From assembly GCA_904502235.1 (NCBI GenBank), contig CAJGDP010000001.1, positions 76,633 through 140,632 on the forward strand: a stretch of 64,000 nucleotides of DNA, given 5' to 3'. Position 1 is the stretch's first letter, and each line of letters opens with the position of its first letter. The position numbers and the translations under genes are program-made. This DNA comes from an uncultured Bacteroidaceae bacterium (GTDB lineage Bacteria > Bacteroidota > Bacteroidia > Bacteroidales > Bacteroidaceae). Below the pieces are notes generated by a model. That model was given only the letters and a program-made list of their open reading frames with translations, was not told the origin of the DNA and made no database searches. This document shows, piece by piece, positions 44,074-53,905 of the stretch.

Positions 44074-44118
44074 CTGTCCTTATGTTATATCTATGTGTTT
44101 TCTTTCTGTCTGCTTGCG

Positions 44119-44148
44119 AATATAGTACATTAATTTTTAACTCAAAAC
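44119..44148 (-). promoter_or_regulatory. Promoter of the TPR gene
   Basis: On the minus strand TTTG (44145-44148), 18 nt, TATATTCG (44119-44126), about 45 bp upstream of the ATG. Confidence 0.5.
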
Positions 44149-44203
44149 ACCCACCCCAAAACTTTAAAACATTATAACAGTTTTTGTGTTTTTATTAGAA
44201 GCA

Positions 44204-44235
44204 TTTGACTGTTGAAAGAAATTTTCTTATCTTCG
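44204..44235 (+). promoter_or_regulatory. tRNA-Arg promoter
   Basis: TTTG (44204-44207), 20 nt, TATCTTCG (44228-44235), about 32 bp before the mature tRNA 5' end. Confidence 0.7.
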
Positions 44236-44267
44236 CATCCGGATTTGCGAACAGATGAGCAAATTAC

Positions 44268-44339
44268 GCCTTGGTAGTTCAATGGATAGAATAAGGTCCT
44301 CCTAAGACTTAGATTCGGGTTCGATTCCCGACCGAGGTA
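44268..44339 (+). tRNA. tRNA-Arg (anticodon CCT)
   Basis: A 72-nt cloverleaf: acceptor GCCTTGG/CCGAGGT, D arm GTTCAATGGATAGAAT, anticodon stem AGGTC/GACTT with loop CTCCTAA (anticodon CCT, reading AGG), T arm TCGGG TTCGATT CCCGA and discriminator A. The CCA end is not encoded. Confidence 0.95.
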
Positions 44340-44388
44340 CAATGAAATAAGCCGTTTAGTGATTAGTTGCGGAAGGCTTGTTTGTTAT

Positions 44389-44407
44389 GGATAGTATTTT
44401 ACTATCC
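44389..44407 (+). other. Short hairpin between tRNA-Arg and the small RNA
   Basis: GGATAGTA pairs with TACTATCC over a TTT loop. No T run follows, so it is not a clear terminator; it could be a processing or stabilising structure of the tRNA precursor 3' tail. Confidence 0.35.
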
Positions 44408-44434
44408 GCGACATATTTAAATGTTTAGAAGCGT

Positions 44435-44442
44435 TATGCTTG
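44435..44442 (+). promoter_or_regulatory. Promoter -7 box of the structured RNA (TATGCTTG)
   Basis: Seven of eight bases match TAnnTTTG. It ends 5 nt before the first base of the RNA's closing helix, just where transcription should begin. The -33 region is weak. Confidence 0.5.
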
Positions 44443-44446
44443 TCTT

Positions 44447-44607
44447 GTAACTTGAGAACCTAGGAAATTTTCAAAGTAACACGAGGGAAAGCATAGTGGT
44501 TCTCACGCCTGTATTGGCGTGGGCTGCTATACCCATATCATCGTGTTACAGGTTTTCCTAGGACCTTCAAGTTACGAAACGTGGACGCAGTCCGCGCTTT
44601 TTTTTTT
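44447..44607 (+). ncRNA. Structured small RNA with terminator, 6S/Bacteroidales-1-like
   Basis: No open reading frame explains this stretch, but it folds as one long rod: GTAACTTGA (44447) with TCAAGTTAC (44567); CCTAGGAAA with TTTCCTAGG; a small asymmetric interior region; GTAACACGA with TCGTGTTAC; a less paired central part; and a terminal hairpin CACGCC/GGCGTG. It ends with an intrinsic terminator (CGTGGAC/GTCCGCG hairpin, then ten T). A -7-like box directly precedes it. A long duplex with a central bubble is the hallmark of 6S RNA, which sequesters RNA polymerase, and Bacteroidales carry a conserved RNA class (Bacteroidales-1) with flanking promoter and terminator. The class assignment is inference from shape; the existence of a structured transcript is well supported. 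Confidence 0.7.
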
Positions 44608-44621
44608 ATGTACAGGTAACA

Positions 44622-46472
44622 ATGGGAAATCTAGGAAAAACACATTCTGTAACAAAAACACCTCTACTTTTTTCTTTTAAAACAAGGTTCTATAATATTG
44701 CAGGACCTCTCTTTGATGAGTTGCCGTATATATGTTGTTATATATTGTTTATGGGGGGAGCACCATTGTTGTTGGAACTGGTCAATAAAGTGTTGACTAC
44801 AGAAAGTGTCAATACTTATCCTACCTTTTTACAGTTATTAGGAAACTTAGGAATACTTTTCATTTTTTCATATATTGGTGCAATAATTATAACTCTTATC
44901 AAATCGAAATCAGTTAAATTATTGATAAAAGTTATATCTTATTGCATTATAATATTGTTGTATTGTATATCGTATTTCCTTAGACATAATTTTCATCTTG
45001 AAATTAATAATCCTATATGTTTTGTTTTATTAGCTGAAACTACAGGTGAGGAATCGCGGGAGTTTATCAATCAATATATTTTTTCAAGTACAATATTCCC
45101 TACATTAAAAAGATTAGTAATTCTTGTTGTAATAGTGTTTGTATTTGAATATGTTTGGTGTTATATAAAACGTCTTTTAGTAAATGCTAAAGTGGCACTT
45201 GAAAAAGTGTTTTCCGTAATATTAATTCCTATATTTTTGTTTAGTATATATTCTACTAGTATCTATTGGAAAGTTTATAATGCTCCATCTCCTGATCATA
45301 TAAGGTTAATGCATCCTCCTAAAGACTTAATATCATCAGTCTATACATCATTCTTAACATTAAATATGATGAATGATAATATGGAAACAGCAATAAGATT
45401 GAATAAAAGTGTATATGAAAGTGGATTATCATATAATACTCAAACAGATTCTACGAATATTGTAGTAGTGATAGGTGAGTCATATATAAAGTCGCATTCA
45501 CAACTATACGGGTATGAACTTAAAACAACACCCAATTTATGCAGAGAGGAAAATGAGGGTAGACTGTTTGTCTTTAATGATGTTATTTGTTCTATGAATA
45601 GCACAAGTGTTGTTATGAGGAATATTTTATGTTGTAACAATAGTAGTGATGGTGAACAATGGTATGACTATCCTAATTTTATGACAATATTCAAACAAGC
45701 AGGGTATAATGTCTATTTTTGGGATAATCAGTTGAATGATACTCCTAATGCTGTGTGGTCGTTTACGCTAAATAGTTTTCTGTATAATGAATCAATGCGT
45801 AAGATTGCATATACAGCAACAAATGATAGTTCATATACTTATGATGAGAAAATTGTGAGTTCTTATAAAGAAAGAATAAATATTCCTAAAGAAAAATGTA
45901 ATTTGATACTCTTTCATTTAATGGGACAACACATGGATTATGCAGGGCGTTTCCCGCATGAAACGTTCAAGCACTTTACTAAAGATAGTATCAAAAGAAA
46001 TGATTCTTATCTGAATGATGAAAAGAAAGAAATTATAGCTGATTATGATAATGCCACATTATATAATGATTATGTGCTGAGTGAGATTATCGATTTATTC
46101 AGGGATACAAATACAATATTGCTCTATTTTTCAGATCATGGTGAAGAGGTTTATGATTATAGGGATAAGTATGGTCGTAGTCATGAGGCTAATTCTAATA
46201 ATTTTAAATTTCAGTATGATATTCCGTTTATGGTTTGGTGTTCCGATACTTATAAAGCAAATAAACCGGAAATAGTAGATAATATAAAGCATGCAGTTAA
46301 TCGTCCGTTTATTACAGATAATGTTTGTCACATGCTTTTTAATGTTGCAGGTATTAAAACACCTTATTATAGAGATACACTTGACCTAATTAGTCCTAAT
46401 TACAGATGTAATGAACGAATTCTTCATCAGAATTATAAATATGAGGATATACGTTATTCATTAGGTAATTAA
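44622..46472 (+). CDS. EptA-like phosphoethanolamine transferase / sulfatase-fold membrane enzyme
   Basis: A 616-residue inner-membrane protein: about five transmembrane helices (residues about 35-210), then a large periplasmic alkaline-phosphatase-fold domain. Conserved blocks are VVVIGESYIKSHSQLYGY (E286, nucleophile-position S287), LFHLMGQHMDY (His437), FSDHGEE (D505, H506) and GRSHE (His521), matching metal and catalytic sites of the EptA/YhbX/OpgE family that move phosphoethanolamine (or phosphoglycerol) onto lipid A or glycans. Where EptA has a Thr nucleophile the aligned residue here is Ser, if the LYGY anchor is right. Strongly AT-rich compared with neighbours, and placed just after a tRNA gene, both suggesting acquisition. 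Substrate unproven. Confidence 0.82.
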   Translation: MGNLGKTHSVTKTPLLFSFKTRFYNIAGPLFDELPYICCYILFMGGAPLLLELVNKVLTTESVNTYPTFLQLLGNLGILFIFSYIGAIIITLIKSKSVKLLIKVISYCIIILLYCISYFLRHNFHLEINNPICFVLLAETTGEESREFINQYIFSSTIFPTLKRLVILVVIVFVFEYVWCYIKRLLVNAKVALEKVFSVILIPIFLFSIYSTSIYWKVYNAPSPDHIRLMHPPKDLISSVYTSFLTLNMMNDNMETAIRLNKSVYESGLSYNTQTDSTNIVVVIGESYIKSHSQLYGYELKTTPNLCREENEGRLFVFNDVICSMNSTSVVMRNILCCNNSSDGEQWYDYPNFMTIFKQAGYNVYFWDNQLNDTPNAVWSFTLNSFLYNESMRKIAYTATNDSSYTYDEKIVSSYKERINIPKEKCNLILFHLMGQHMDYAGRFPHETFKHFTKDSIKRNDSYLNDEKKEIIADYDNATLYNDYVLSEIIDLFRDTNTILLYFSDHGEEVYDYRDKYGRSHEANSNNFKFQYDIPFMVWCSDTYKANKPEIVDNIKHAVNRPFITDNVCHMLFNVAGIKTPYYRDTLDLISPNYRCNERILHQNYKYEDIRYSLGN

Positions 46473-46518
46473 ATCAAAATCCCGGCTTTATAAAAGTCGG
46501 GATTTTGATTTAATTACC
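46464..46518. terminator. 26-bp stem bidirectional terminator spanning both stop codons
   Basis: The 26-bp stem (GGTAATTAAATCAAAATCCC with its complement, then GGCTTT/AAAGTC with one G-U) has a 3-nt loop. It contains the stop codons of both converging genes (TAA of the transferase gene on the plus strand and of sprA on the minus strand). Confidence 0.88.
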
Positions 46519-49500
46519 TCGTCAGCGAGAACTTCATGCTCACACCAAAGTCGGTTGTTGAGGTGGGGTAGGAGTTTGTGGAGATGAGCGGAATCATCTT
46601 CTGACGGTCGAAGTATACGCTGAAGGTAAGCATCTTGCTATAGGCATAGTCGGCTGTTACCGAGTAGTTGAACGATTTGTTGCCGCTTGTTGCCTGTGTT
46701 GTTCCCTTGTCGATGCTACGGCATATTGACGAGCTGTTCTTGAAAGAGAAGTCGGCACGTATGTTTATGTCGTTTCCTTGTTGGTTCTTGCTGTTCTTTC
46801 CCGGTTTCTTGCCTCCGTTCAGGAATTTCAGGTTTACAATCTTGTAGCCTATGTTGAATGCTATCTCTTCGGAGCTTGTCTCCACCAGTTGTATGGCTGT
46901 GACACTCATATTGAGCGTTCTCGATTTAATGAACTTACCGCCGAGTGTAAGGTTGAAGTTTGTGGTTACATCGAGTCCTATGAGTGGTGAGAAGCTTTCG
47001 TTTATTGATACGGCTCCCACGTTGTATCGTCCGCTTGGAACGGGCATTCCGGTGGTTGTGTTGTTTACAAAACCGATGCCTTTTGAATACTCCATATATG
47101 TTGCATAGGTGCTGTATGAACCTACTGAATATACGCTCTTGTATCCATGCTCTATGTTCACGCTCTTGAAGTATTTCTTAAGGAACTCCAGCTTTGAAAG
47201 TCCCGAATATTTAATCTTCCAGTTTGGCAGCAGACGGAACATCTGTGGGAATATGCCGTTGCCTTTTATGCCTGTGTATGTATCGAGGAATGCCGGAATC
47301 ATGACATCGGCTGAGTATTTGTTCACTCCTCCGTTTGCCGCATCGTATGGCTTGCCGGCGAGTGTGCTCGATGCAGGGTATTTTGTTCCTTCGTAGAGTT
47401 TTTCGGTGTTCTTGCGATACTGCTCTATGTTGTTTACAAAGTTATCGTATATTGCCGACTTGTAGCCGTTGCCTGCATTGCCTCCACCGAATGAGTTGCC
47501 TATGGTTATGGTGGTCATAGTAAGTCCGCCCGACTCGTTGAACGGCATGCCTGCATACATGAACTGTATGTTCTTGCTGTTGTTGCGTGTCCAGCTTGCG
47601 TTAAGGTCTATCTTGAAGTCGCGCATCGGTTCAAGTGTCATCTTCAGCTGAAGGTCTTCGGCTGCGGTGGATGCCGCCTGTGATGCAATGCTGTCGCTGC
47701 GCAACAGCCAACTGTTGCGGTGTGCCTTTTCAAGGAAACTGTCGTCGGTGAAACCGAAGGCAAAGTCCAGGCCGGGAGCGAATACTCCATCCACTTTGTT
47801 CTGTCCGAATATGTCGCCTGTGTTGGGAAGGAATCCGGGCAGGTTCATGGCGTATGCGTTGGTGTAGTTCACCGAGATGTTTCTTACAAGCATCAGGGCG
47901 CGTACGGGGTATTGCATTGCTTTGGCAAAGCTACTGCGTTCGGTGTTGCCTGTGGCTTTGGGCAGAATGGTTACTTTTACATCAATGCTGTCCTTGTTCT
48001 TTATAAGAATCTTGTTGTCATCGATAATCTTGTATTTCAGACGATAGTTCTCGCCCTTTTTGGTGCGGGCTGTTATTTCAATCTTCTTGCTCTTTAGGTT
48101 ATGGGCTATTGTAACAGTGGTGTCGTTGCGCAACGATACCTCTTTTACAAAGGGTTTCACCTTCTTTTGCTTTGGCTTGCGTGCCTGAGTCTTGCTTTTG
48201 CTCTTGTTGCTTGCAAAGCGTTTGTTTGTCTCTTCAAGGTATGGTATAAGGTTATAGAGCTTTTCAAAGTTCAATGTTCCTTTAAAGGTGATGTTACGTT
48301 TGTTTGCAATGTTGTTTCCGAAGTTTATACCCGAGATGGTGTTGCCTCTCTGCCAGTTATATGACGATGAGTAGCTTACATCGGCTGTGAGCCATTCAAA
48401 AATCGGCATCTTGTTGAGTGGCAACGAATATGATGCGTTGAAACTCTGCTGGTATCCGAGCGGTGTACCGAACTCCTTCAGACTCTGTTTTACGGAGTCC
48501 TTCCATATTGCATATTCGTTGGGGTAGAGGGCTTTGTTCACCGGAATGAACGGTTCCGATACTTCGGCATTGGTTCCGGTGCTTAAGCTCATCTTAAGGT
48601 TGGTTGTGGGGTCCCATTTTATCGACATAGAACGGTTCCAGTAGAACTGTTGCGAGAAGGTGAGCGGTATTTCACTGCCTCCTGCCATGGCGTCAAGGTC
48701 GCGACGCTGGAGTTCGTGGTAGGTGCGTGTCATGTCGGTGTTCAAACCTAGCGACTGTGGAAGCGGATTTACTCCCCACTCCTTAAGGATTTTTGCCCAT
48801 TTTGACTTTGTCTTCATCTTGCCGAACGGCTTAATGGTCTTTATGGGGCTTGAATAGTTGTATGTGAGCGATGCCTTCCAGTTCAGTTTGTTCTCCCAAC
48901 TGATGGTGCTTCCGCTGTTGTCGGTGCTTGAACGTGAGTAGCTGAAACTTATGTTCGCAGGGTCGTAGGGCATAGGTTTCTTGCTGCTTATGTTTATCTT
49001 GGCATTGCTTATGCTGAAGTTACGGCTTATTGAATGTACCTCGGCAATATTCTTCAAGGAATCCCTGCTTGCGCCACTGTATGAGTCGAGCATCTCGTCG
49101 AGCAACAGGTCGGTATCGAAGGGGCTGTAGAGCGGTGAGGTAACCTCTTCGGTGAATGAGTAATATGCGGGAATTGATATCTTGAACGATTCAGGGAACA
49201 GACGGCCGGCATTCATTGTTCCAGTCAATGAATACTTGTAGTAGTTATCGGTGCTACGTGCCGACAGTTTCTCTTCCAATCCGCCGAAACCGGCTGTCTC
49301 AATCTTGCCTTGTGCCGCGAACGATGCAATGTCCGATAATTTGAGGTTCAGGTTTCCTTGTGCCGCCCATCCGCTCTTGTTGTTGAATCCCAACAGTCGC
49401 ATCTCGTTAACCCAGATTATTGCCGACTTGTTGCTTGCGCTGTTGTTGCGCACACCAATCATCATCACTTTAATCTGTCCCAACGACGGGCTTCCCACCA

Positions 49501-52500
49501 CGCTTATTCTGTTCTTGGGGGTGTCCTGGTCATACTCGCTGTATATTGTGGTGTTGGTAACGCCTTCGGCATTGCTGTTGCGCAGGGTGTTGCGTCTTGT
49601 CTTTACATCGGTGAGTCGGCTGAGCGGAATGTCTATCATGTTCTCCTGTGGCCATACGGCAGTTGCGCCGGCAGTACTGTTGCCGTCGTACGAACCGTGA
49701 GGTGTCAGGGTAAGCGGTATCTCGTATTCGTAATAGTTGCTCTTGTAGTCCGAGCCAAGGCGTACAAAGAGCGAGAGGTCGTTGTTGCCCAGCTGTGTGG
49801 CGTCGGTCTCGGGTGCTTCGGCATGGACATACAGCTGTATGCGTTCATATTGGCGTATGTCAAGATTGCTCTTCTTGTATACAGCACGCGACTCCTTGCT
49901 GCCAAGGTTGCCTACATTGAGTGCAAGTGCCTGTTCGTTGTCCTGACGCAATTGTGGCTGGCTGGGGTCCAGGATTCGTGTAACGCCCGGAGGAAGAACG
50001 TAGTTCACAGGTTTTCTGTCGCCATGTTCTTCGATGCTTACAGCCGATGTGGTGAACTCACCCGATACGGTGGGTGAAGTGTTGTTCTTCGATGCAATTG
50101 CCTGCTGATATGGTCGCCATGTACCGCGCACAAGCTGCATTGTTGCGAAACGCAGGGTTATGGGCTTTGCAAACGATGTCATGTACATACGTATGAAGCG
50201 TATGGATGTGAAATCGCGTATTGAACCTACAACCTTTTCATATTCATCGATGGGGATGCGGAACTTGTACCAGTTTACGCTTTCGCTGTTGCCGTTGCGC
50301 AGTTTGGTTGTTACGGTGCGTTTGTCGGTAATATAGTTCCTGCCCACAACCATCTCTTCGGGACGTAGAGAAATCTTGTATTGGAAGAAGTTCTCGTACT
50401 CGTCCATTGTGAAGTCCTGATTGTTGTCCTCGATATCAGGTGTTGATTTTGCCGCGCTGCTGAATGCCTGTTCCGATGTGGCAGGTGAATTGCCTTCGGA
50501 GTTGTTGAAGAACTTGTATCGTTCTATGATGCTACGCTGAACGGCATCGTAGTCGCCGCCACGGAAGTAGTGGTAGTTGTCGCCTGCAGGGTCAACGGCA
50601 AGGCTGTCGTACACCTCCTGACGCACTCGTCCTTTGAGTGCATCAAGATAGTTCCTGTATGTGGCGAACTGCGCTTCGTCGGCGCTGCTTAAACCGTTCA
50701 AACCCACATCTTGCTGCTCACGGCTGCCTGAATTGTTGTCGAAGGCATATACAAGGGATGTGGTGGTGGGGATGCGTCCCCAAACGGTCTCTTCGTATCC
50801 GTAGGTATTGCCTGTTGCCGGCAAACCGTTCTCAAAGAATTTTTTACCGTCCTTCAGGATATCTTCCGACACCTCTCCAAGGTTGAAATACAGATCACCG
50901 CCCATGCCGTTCTGTTCATAGATGAACGGGTCGAGTAACCAGAATTCAAGGTACTGTATGTTGGCACTCTCAAAATCTGTTGTGGTGAGCTGGCGTGTGA
51001 TACCGCCCCAACGTTTCTCGGGGTTGTTCAGTTTGCCATTGTAGTCCATATCTGTATCCAGGTTGTACGGACCACGCTCATTGGGGTAGTATGTAACGTC
51101 GAAAATGGAAAGTGTTGACGACTCTCCGTAGGTGGATTCCTTGTTGGGGTATAGCTCACGCTCGTAGACTTCGCGTACATAGTGGTTCGACAACTGCTCA
51201 AGGTCGCTCTTTATGTGTGCCGGTGTAAGCGATGAACTGCGGCGTGTGAAGAGAGGGTCAATGGTGTACCAGCTTATGCGTGCACGGTCGTATCCTGTGC
51301 GTATGTCATTGGTGAGATTACTGTAGGGCATTCCTGTGGGCAGCGAGGCAAGCATCCATTGTGATGGCGACTTAAGGTCGATGCCGTTCTCGGTGCTCTC
51401 GAAGTCGTCGATGTACGATGCTTCGTTCTGCACGTGCTTTGATGTTCCTGCTTCCAGGCGTGCGAATTCGGCTGTCAGGCTTATTGACGAAGGTTCGGTA
51501 CAGCTGATAAGCGGCAGTTTATCGATGATGTTGGTGAGCCACTGGCTCTGCTTCTTCCACGATAGGTTAAAGCCCCAAAGGAAATTCTGCAAAGGCTCTG
51601 AACCCATATCCACCTTTGAAGTAAGCGGTTTCTCGGAAAGCGACATAAGTGTACCGCCTAACTTGAAATCATCGGAAAAATCATATTTCCAGTTAAGACC
51701 AAGCACGGTCTTGCGTTGCATATTGAACAAGGTATTGCTCTCCAACGACACCTGCACGTCTGTTCCTGCATCAATGATTCCCTGGTTAAGGATTGTTACC
51801 GTTCCTGATGAGTAGTCTACCTGATAGTCGCTGTTCTCGGTAAGTGTAACACCGCCGGCAGTAACCACAACCGAACCACGGGGAATATTGGTTGAACCAG
51901 TCTCGATTACGTTTGCCGATGAACCTGTGTATTCGCCAATGAGATAGAACTTGTCCTTTTCGGCAATCTGCTTGGCAATGGTCTTTGTTGAATCGTACAG
52001 CTCGTGGAATACATACTTCTCGGCTATGGCATCGTTACTGATCTTCTGTTCCATGTAACTGCCGAATGGCTCCACCGACGGGAAGAAGATTCTGCCCGAT
52101 GATGTGTCTACCGTATACCCTTGGATAAAGTCGAATATTCCGTTGGGGTTCTCCTTGCTGTTGTTGCTGTCGAGACGGTCCAGTCCGAGCAACTGCAACA
52201 GTGTCTTGCTCTTATATCCCTCTTCGGGCAGATATGTGATGTTGGTACCAAGGCTGTCGCTTGCATAGTATACATCGAGTTTGAATTCGTCGCTCTTAAG
52301 GCTACGGGTTCCCAAGGAGTATACGTTCTTCATCATAAGGTCCCAGCAACCGTTCTTGGGCGAGCAGGCATTGGGCTTCAACAGCTTTACAAAGAGTGTC
52401 GACTTGGATTCGTTGACATCGTTCGAGAATTCACCCACCTGGAATGTCTGTCCGCCATAGGTGAACTCGTAGGCAACGGCAAGCACCTCGTCGGCTCTCA

Positions 52501-53884
52501 GCGCGCTCTTGAGCGAGATGAAACCGAGTTCCTTGTTGAGGGTATACTCATTTGATGAAAGCAGGCGGGCGTTTGAGAGCTTTTCGTAGTCGAGACCGCC
52601 GTTCATGCCGTCGATGTTGCCGAGTATGTTGTTTACCTGGTCGAAGTCGCGTATTGCCGAATAGGTTGTGGCCATCTCGGAATAGAGGTTGTTGGCAGCA
52701 TTGGACGGAATGGCATTTCTGCTCTGTGTATACCACATGTCGTTGCTGATGTGGTTGCTCTCGGCAATATCGGTAAAGGCGATGATGTTGCGCGGATTGC
52801 TGTAGTCGTTGGTCTTGTTGGTAATCCACACCTCGATGCGGTTGATGCTTATGCCCGACAGAATTGTGGGCAACTGCGACATGGCACGGTCGTAGCTGTC
52901 GCGGAAATAGTGCGCCAGGAAGAAGTGCTTGTTCTCGTCGTAATTGGTAATCTCTATCTCGTATGTGGTGAGCTGTGTACCGCCCTTTGAACTTACCACA
53001 TTGGTGTTGGAGTTCTTCTGCGATACCACGGTCTGCAACAGCAGTTTGCCGAACTGCAGGTCGGCACGGATACCGAACAACGATGATGCACCTCTGATGA
53101 GGCTTGAGTTTGTGGGGAATGTTACGTTACCGGCTTCGAGCAGTTTTATTATTTCGTCTTCCTTGCCATCGTATTTAAGGGCAATCTTCTTTGCGTCGTA
53201 GCTGAATGTGGCTTCGGTGTTGTAGTTGAAGTCCATGTTCATCTTGTCGCCAACACTTCCTCTAAGGTTAAGGTTTATCTTCTCGTCGAAGTCGAAACTG
53301 TTTGTCCTGCGGCTGCGCGACGGCAACGAAGGGTTGTCGACGGTCTGTATAGAGTAACCGATTTTAAGCTCGGCATTACCCTGTGTCTTGATACGCACAC
53401 CGCCTGGACCGAAAATCTTTTCTGCCGGTCCAAGGTCGAAGTGCATGTCGGTGAAGTCGAATTTACCTTTCTTACCCTCCTTCTCCCATGCCTCGTAGTT
53501 CTTTTGGCGGAAGAAACTCTGCATCGAACTGCGCTCGTTCCATTTTGAGTACTCTTCGGGCGAAAGCAATATGGGAGTTCCCAGCAATGTACCGTCCTGC
53601 AGGCGTGTGGCAATGGAGTATGTGCTGTCCTTCTCATTGTAAATGGTATCGGTTACAATGTTCTCGGGATTCTTAAGGTCCATTGAGCGGCGTTGCAGGT
53701 CTTCTGTATTCTGCACCGTTATATCGCTTACAGGGTAGCGTGCCTGAACGGTGTCCTGTATCTGTTCGGCTTTCTGTCTTCTTTTTACGGAATGACGCAC
53801 CAGCTCACTGCGCATGTTCTCCTGCGCAAGTATGTTCATACATGCGAAAAGGATTGCAAGGAATGTGAGTGTGCGTTTTGTCAT
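46514..53884 (-). CDS. sprA: T9SS outer-membrane translocon protein SprA (Sov)
   Basis: A 2456-residue protein with signal peptide (ends NILA-QE), a size and layout matching SprA/Sov, the about 267 kDa 36-strand outer-membrane barrel through which T9SS cargo passes. Typical segments are GVRIKTQGNAELKIGYSIQT near residue 165, NLRGSVGDKMNMDFNYNTEAT, and repeated aromatic beta strands up to the C-terminal FGVSMKFSLTR. In the window its expected cargo are the GH85 enzymes with C-terminal sorting domains. It follows ruvA by 21 bp, a pairing known in Bacteroidetes, and so may be transcribed from the ruvA promoter. Confidence 0.93.
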   Translation of the reverse strand: MTKRTLTFLAILFACMNILAQENMRSELVRHSVKRRQKAEQIQDTVQARYPVSDITVQNTEDLQRRSMDLKNPENIVTDTIYNEKDSTYSIATRLQDGTLLGTPILLSPEEYSKWNERSSMQSFFRQKNYEAWEKEGKKGKFDFTDMHFDLGPAEKIFGPGGVRIKTQGNAELKIGYSIQTVDNPSLPSRSRRTNSFDFDEKINLNLRGSVGDKMNMDFNYNTEATFSYDAKKIALKYDGKEDEIIKLLEAGNVTFPTNSSLIRGASSLFGIRADLQFGKLLLQTVVSQKNSNTNVVSSKGGTQLTTYEIEITNYDENKHFFLAHYFRDSYDRAMSQLPTILSGISINRIEVWITNKTNDYSNPRNIIAFTDIAESNHISNDMWYTQSRNAIPSNAANNLYSEMATTYSAIRDFDQVNNILGNIDGMNGGLDYEKLSNARLLSSNEYTLNKELGFISLKSALRADEVLAVAYEFTYGGQTFQVGEFSNDVNESKSTLFVKLLKPNACSPKNGCWDLMMKNVYSLGTRSLKSDEFKLDVYYASDSLGTNITYLPEEGYKSKTLLQLLGLDRLDSNNSKENPNGIFDFIQGYTVDTSSGRIFFPSVEPFGSYMEQKISNDAIAEKYVFHELYDSTKTIAKQIAEKDKFYLIGEYTGSSANVIETGSTNIPRGSVVVTAGGVTLTENSDYQVDYSSGTVTILNQGIIDAGTDVQVSLESNTLFNMQRKTVLGLNWKYDFSDDFKLGGTLMSLSEKPLTSKVDMGSEPLQNFLWGFNLSWKKQSQWLTNIIDKLPLISCTEPSSISLTAEFARLEAGTSKHVQNEASYIDDFESTENGIDLKSPSQWMLASLPTGMPYSNLTNDIRTGYDRARISWYTIDPLFTRRSSSLTPAHIKSDLEQLSNHYVREVYERELYPNKESTYGESSTLSIFDVTYYPNERGPYNLDTDMDYNGKLNNPEKRWGGITRQLTTTDFESANIQYLEFWLLDPFIYEQNGMGGDLYFNLGEVSEDILKDGKKFFENGLPATGNTYGYEETVWGRIPTTTSLVYAFDNNSGSREQQDVGLNGLSSADEAQFATYRNYLDALKGRVRQEVYDSLAVDPAGDNYHYFRGGDYDAVQRSIIERYKFFNNSEGNSPATSEQAFSSAAKSTPDIEDNNQDFTMDEYENFFQYKISLRPEEMVVGRNYITDKRTVTTKLRNGNSESVNWYKFRIPIDEYEKVVGSIRDFTSIRFIRMYMTSFAKPITLRFATMQLVRGTWRPYQQAIASKNNTSPTVSGEFTTSAVSIEEHGDRKPVNYVLPPGVTRILDPSQPQLRQDNEQALALNVGNLGSKESRAVYKKSNLDIRQYERIQLYVHAEAPETDATQLGNNDLSLFVRLGSDYKSNYYEYEIPLTLTPHGSYDGNSTAGATAVWPQENMIDIPLSRLTDVKTRRNTLRNSNAEGVTNTTIYSEYDQDTPKNRISVVGSPSLGQIKVMMIGVRNNSASNKSAIIWVNEMRLLGFNNKSGWAAQGNLNLKLSDIASFAAQGKIETAGFGGLEEKLSARSTDNYYKYSLTGTMNAGRLFPESFKISIPAYYSFTEEVTSPLYSPFDTDLLLDEMLDSYSGASRDSLKNIAEVHSISRNFSISNAKINISSKKPMPYDPANISFSYSRSSTDNSGSTISWENKLNWKASLTYNYSSPIKTIKPFGKMKTKSKWAKILKEWGVNPLPQSLGLNTDMTRTYHELQRRDLDAMAGGSEIPLTFSQQFYWNRSMSIKWDPTTNLKMSLSTGTNAEVSEPFIPVNKALYPNEYAIWKDSVKQSLKEFGTPLGYQQSFNASYSLPLNKMPIFEWLTADVSYSSSYNWQRGNTISGINFGNNIANKRNITFKGTLNFEKLYNLIPYLEETNKRFASNKSKSKTQARKPKQKKVKPFVKEVSLRNDTTVTIAHNLKSKKIEITARTKKGENYRLKYKIIDDNKILIKNKDSIDVKVTILPKATGNTERSSFAKAMQYPVRALMLVRNISVNYTNAYAMNLPGFLPNTGDIFGQNKVDGVFAPGLDFAFGFTDDSFLEKAHRNSWLLRSDSIASQAASTAAEDLQLKMTLEPMRDFKIDLNASWTRNNSKNIQFMYAGMPFNESGGLTMTTITIGNSFGGGNAGNGYKSAIYDNFVNNIEQYRKNTEKLYEGTKYPASSTLAGKPYDAANGGVNKYSADVMIPAFLDTYTGIKGNGIFPQMFRLLPNWKIKYSGLSKLEFLKKYFKSVNIEHGYKSVYSVGSYSTYATYMEYSKGIGFVNNTTTGMPVPSGRYNVGAVSINESFSPLIGLDVTTNFNLTLGGKFIKSRTLNMSVTAIQLVETSSEEIAFNIGYKIVNLKFLNGGKKPGKNSKNQQGNDINIRADFSFKNSSSICRSIDKGTTQATSGNKSFNYSVTADYAYSKMLTFSVYFDRQKMIPLISTNSYPTSTTDFGVSMKFSLTR

Positions 53885-53905
53885 AGTCTGTATCCGAATC
53901 TCTTT

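Noticed and set aside
44340..44621. Integration site or mobile element remnant after tRNA-Arg
   Set aside because: No integrase, no direct repeat of the tRNA 3' end and no insertion-sequence ends seen; the interval is better explained by the structured RNA.
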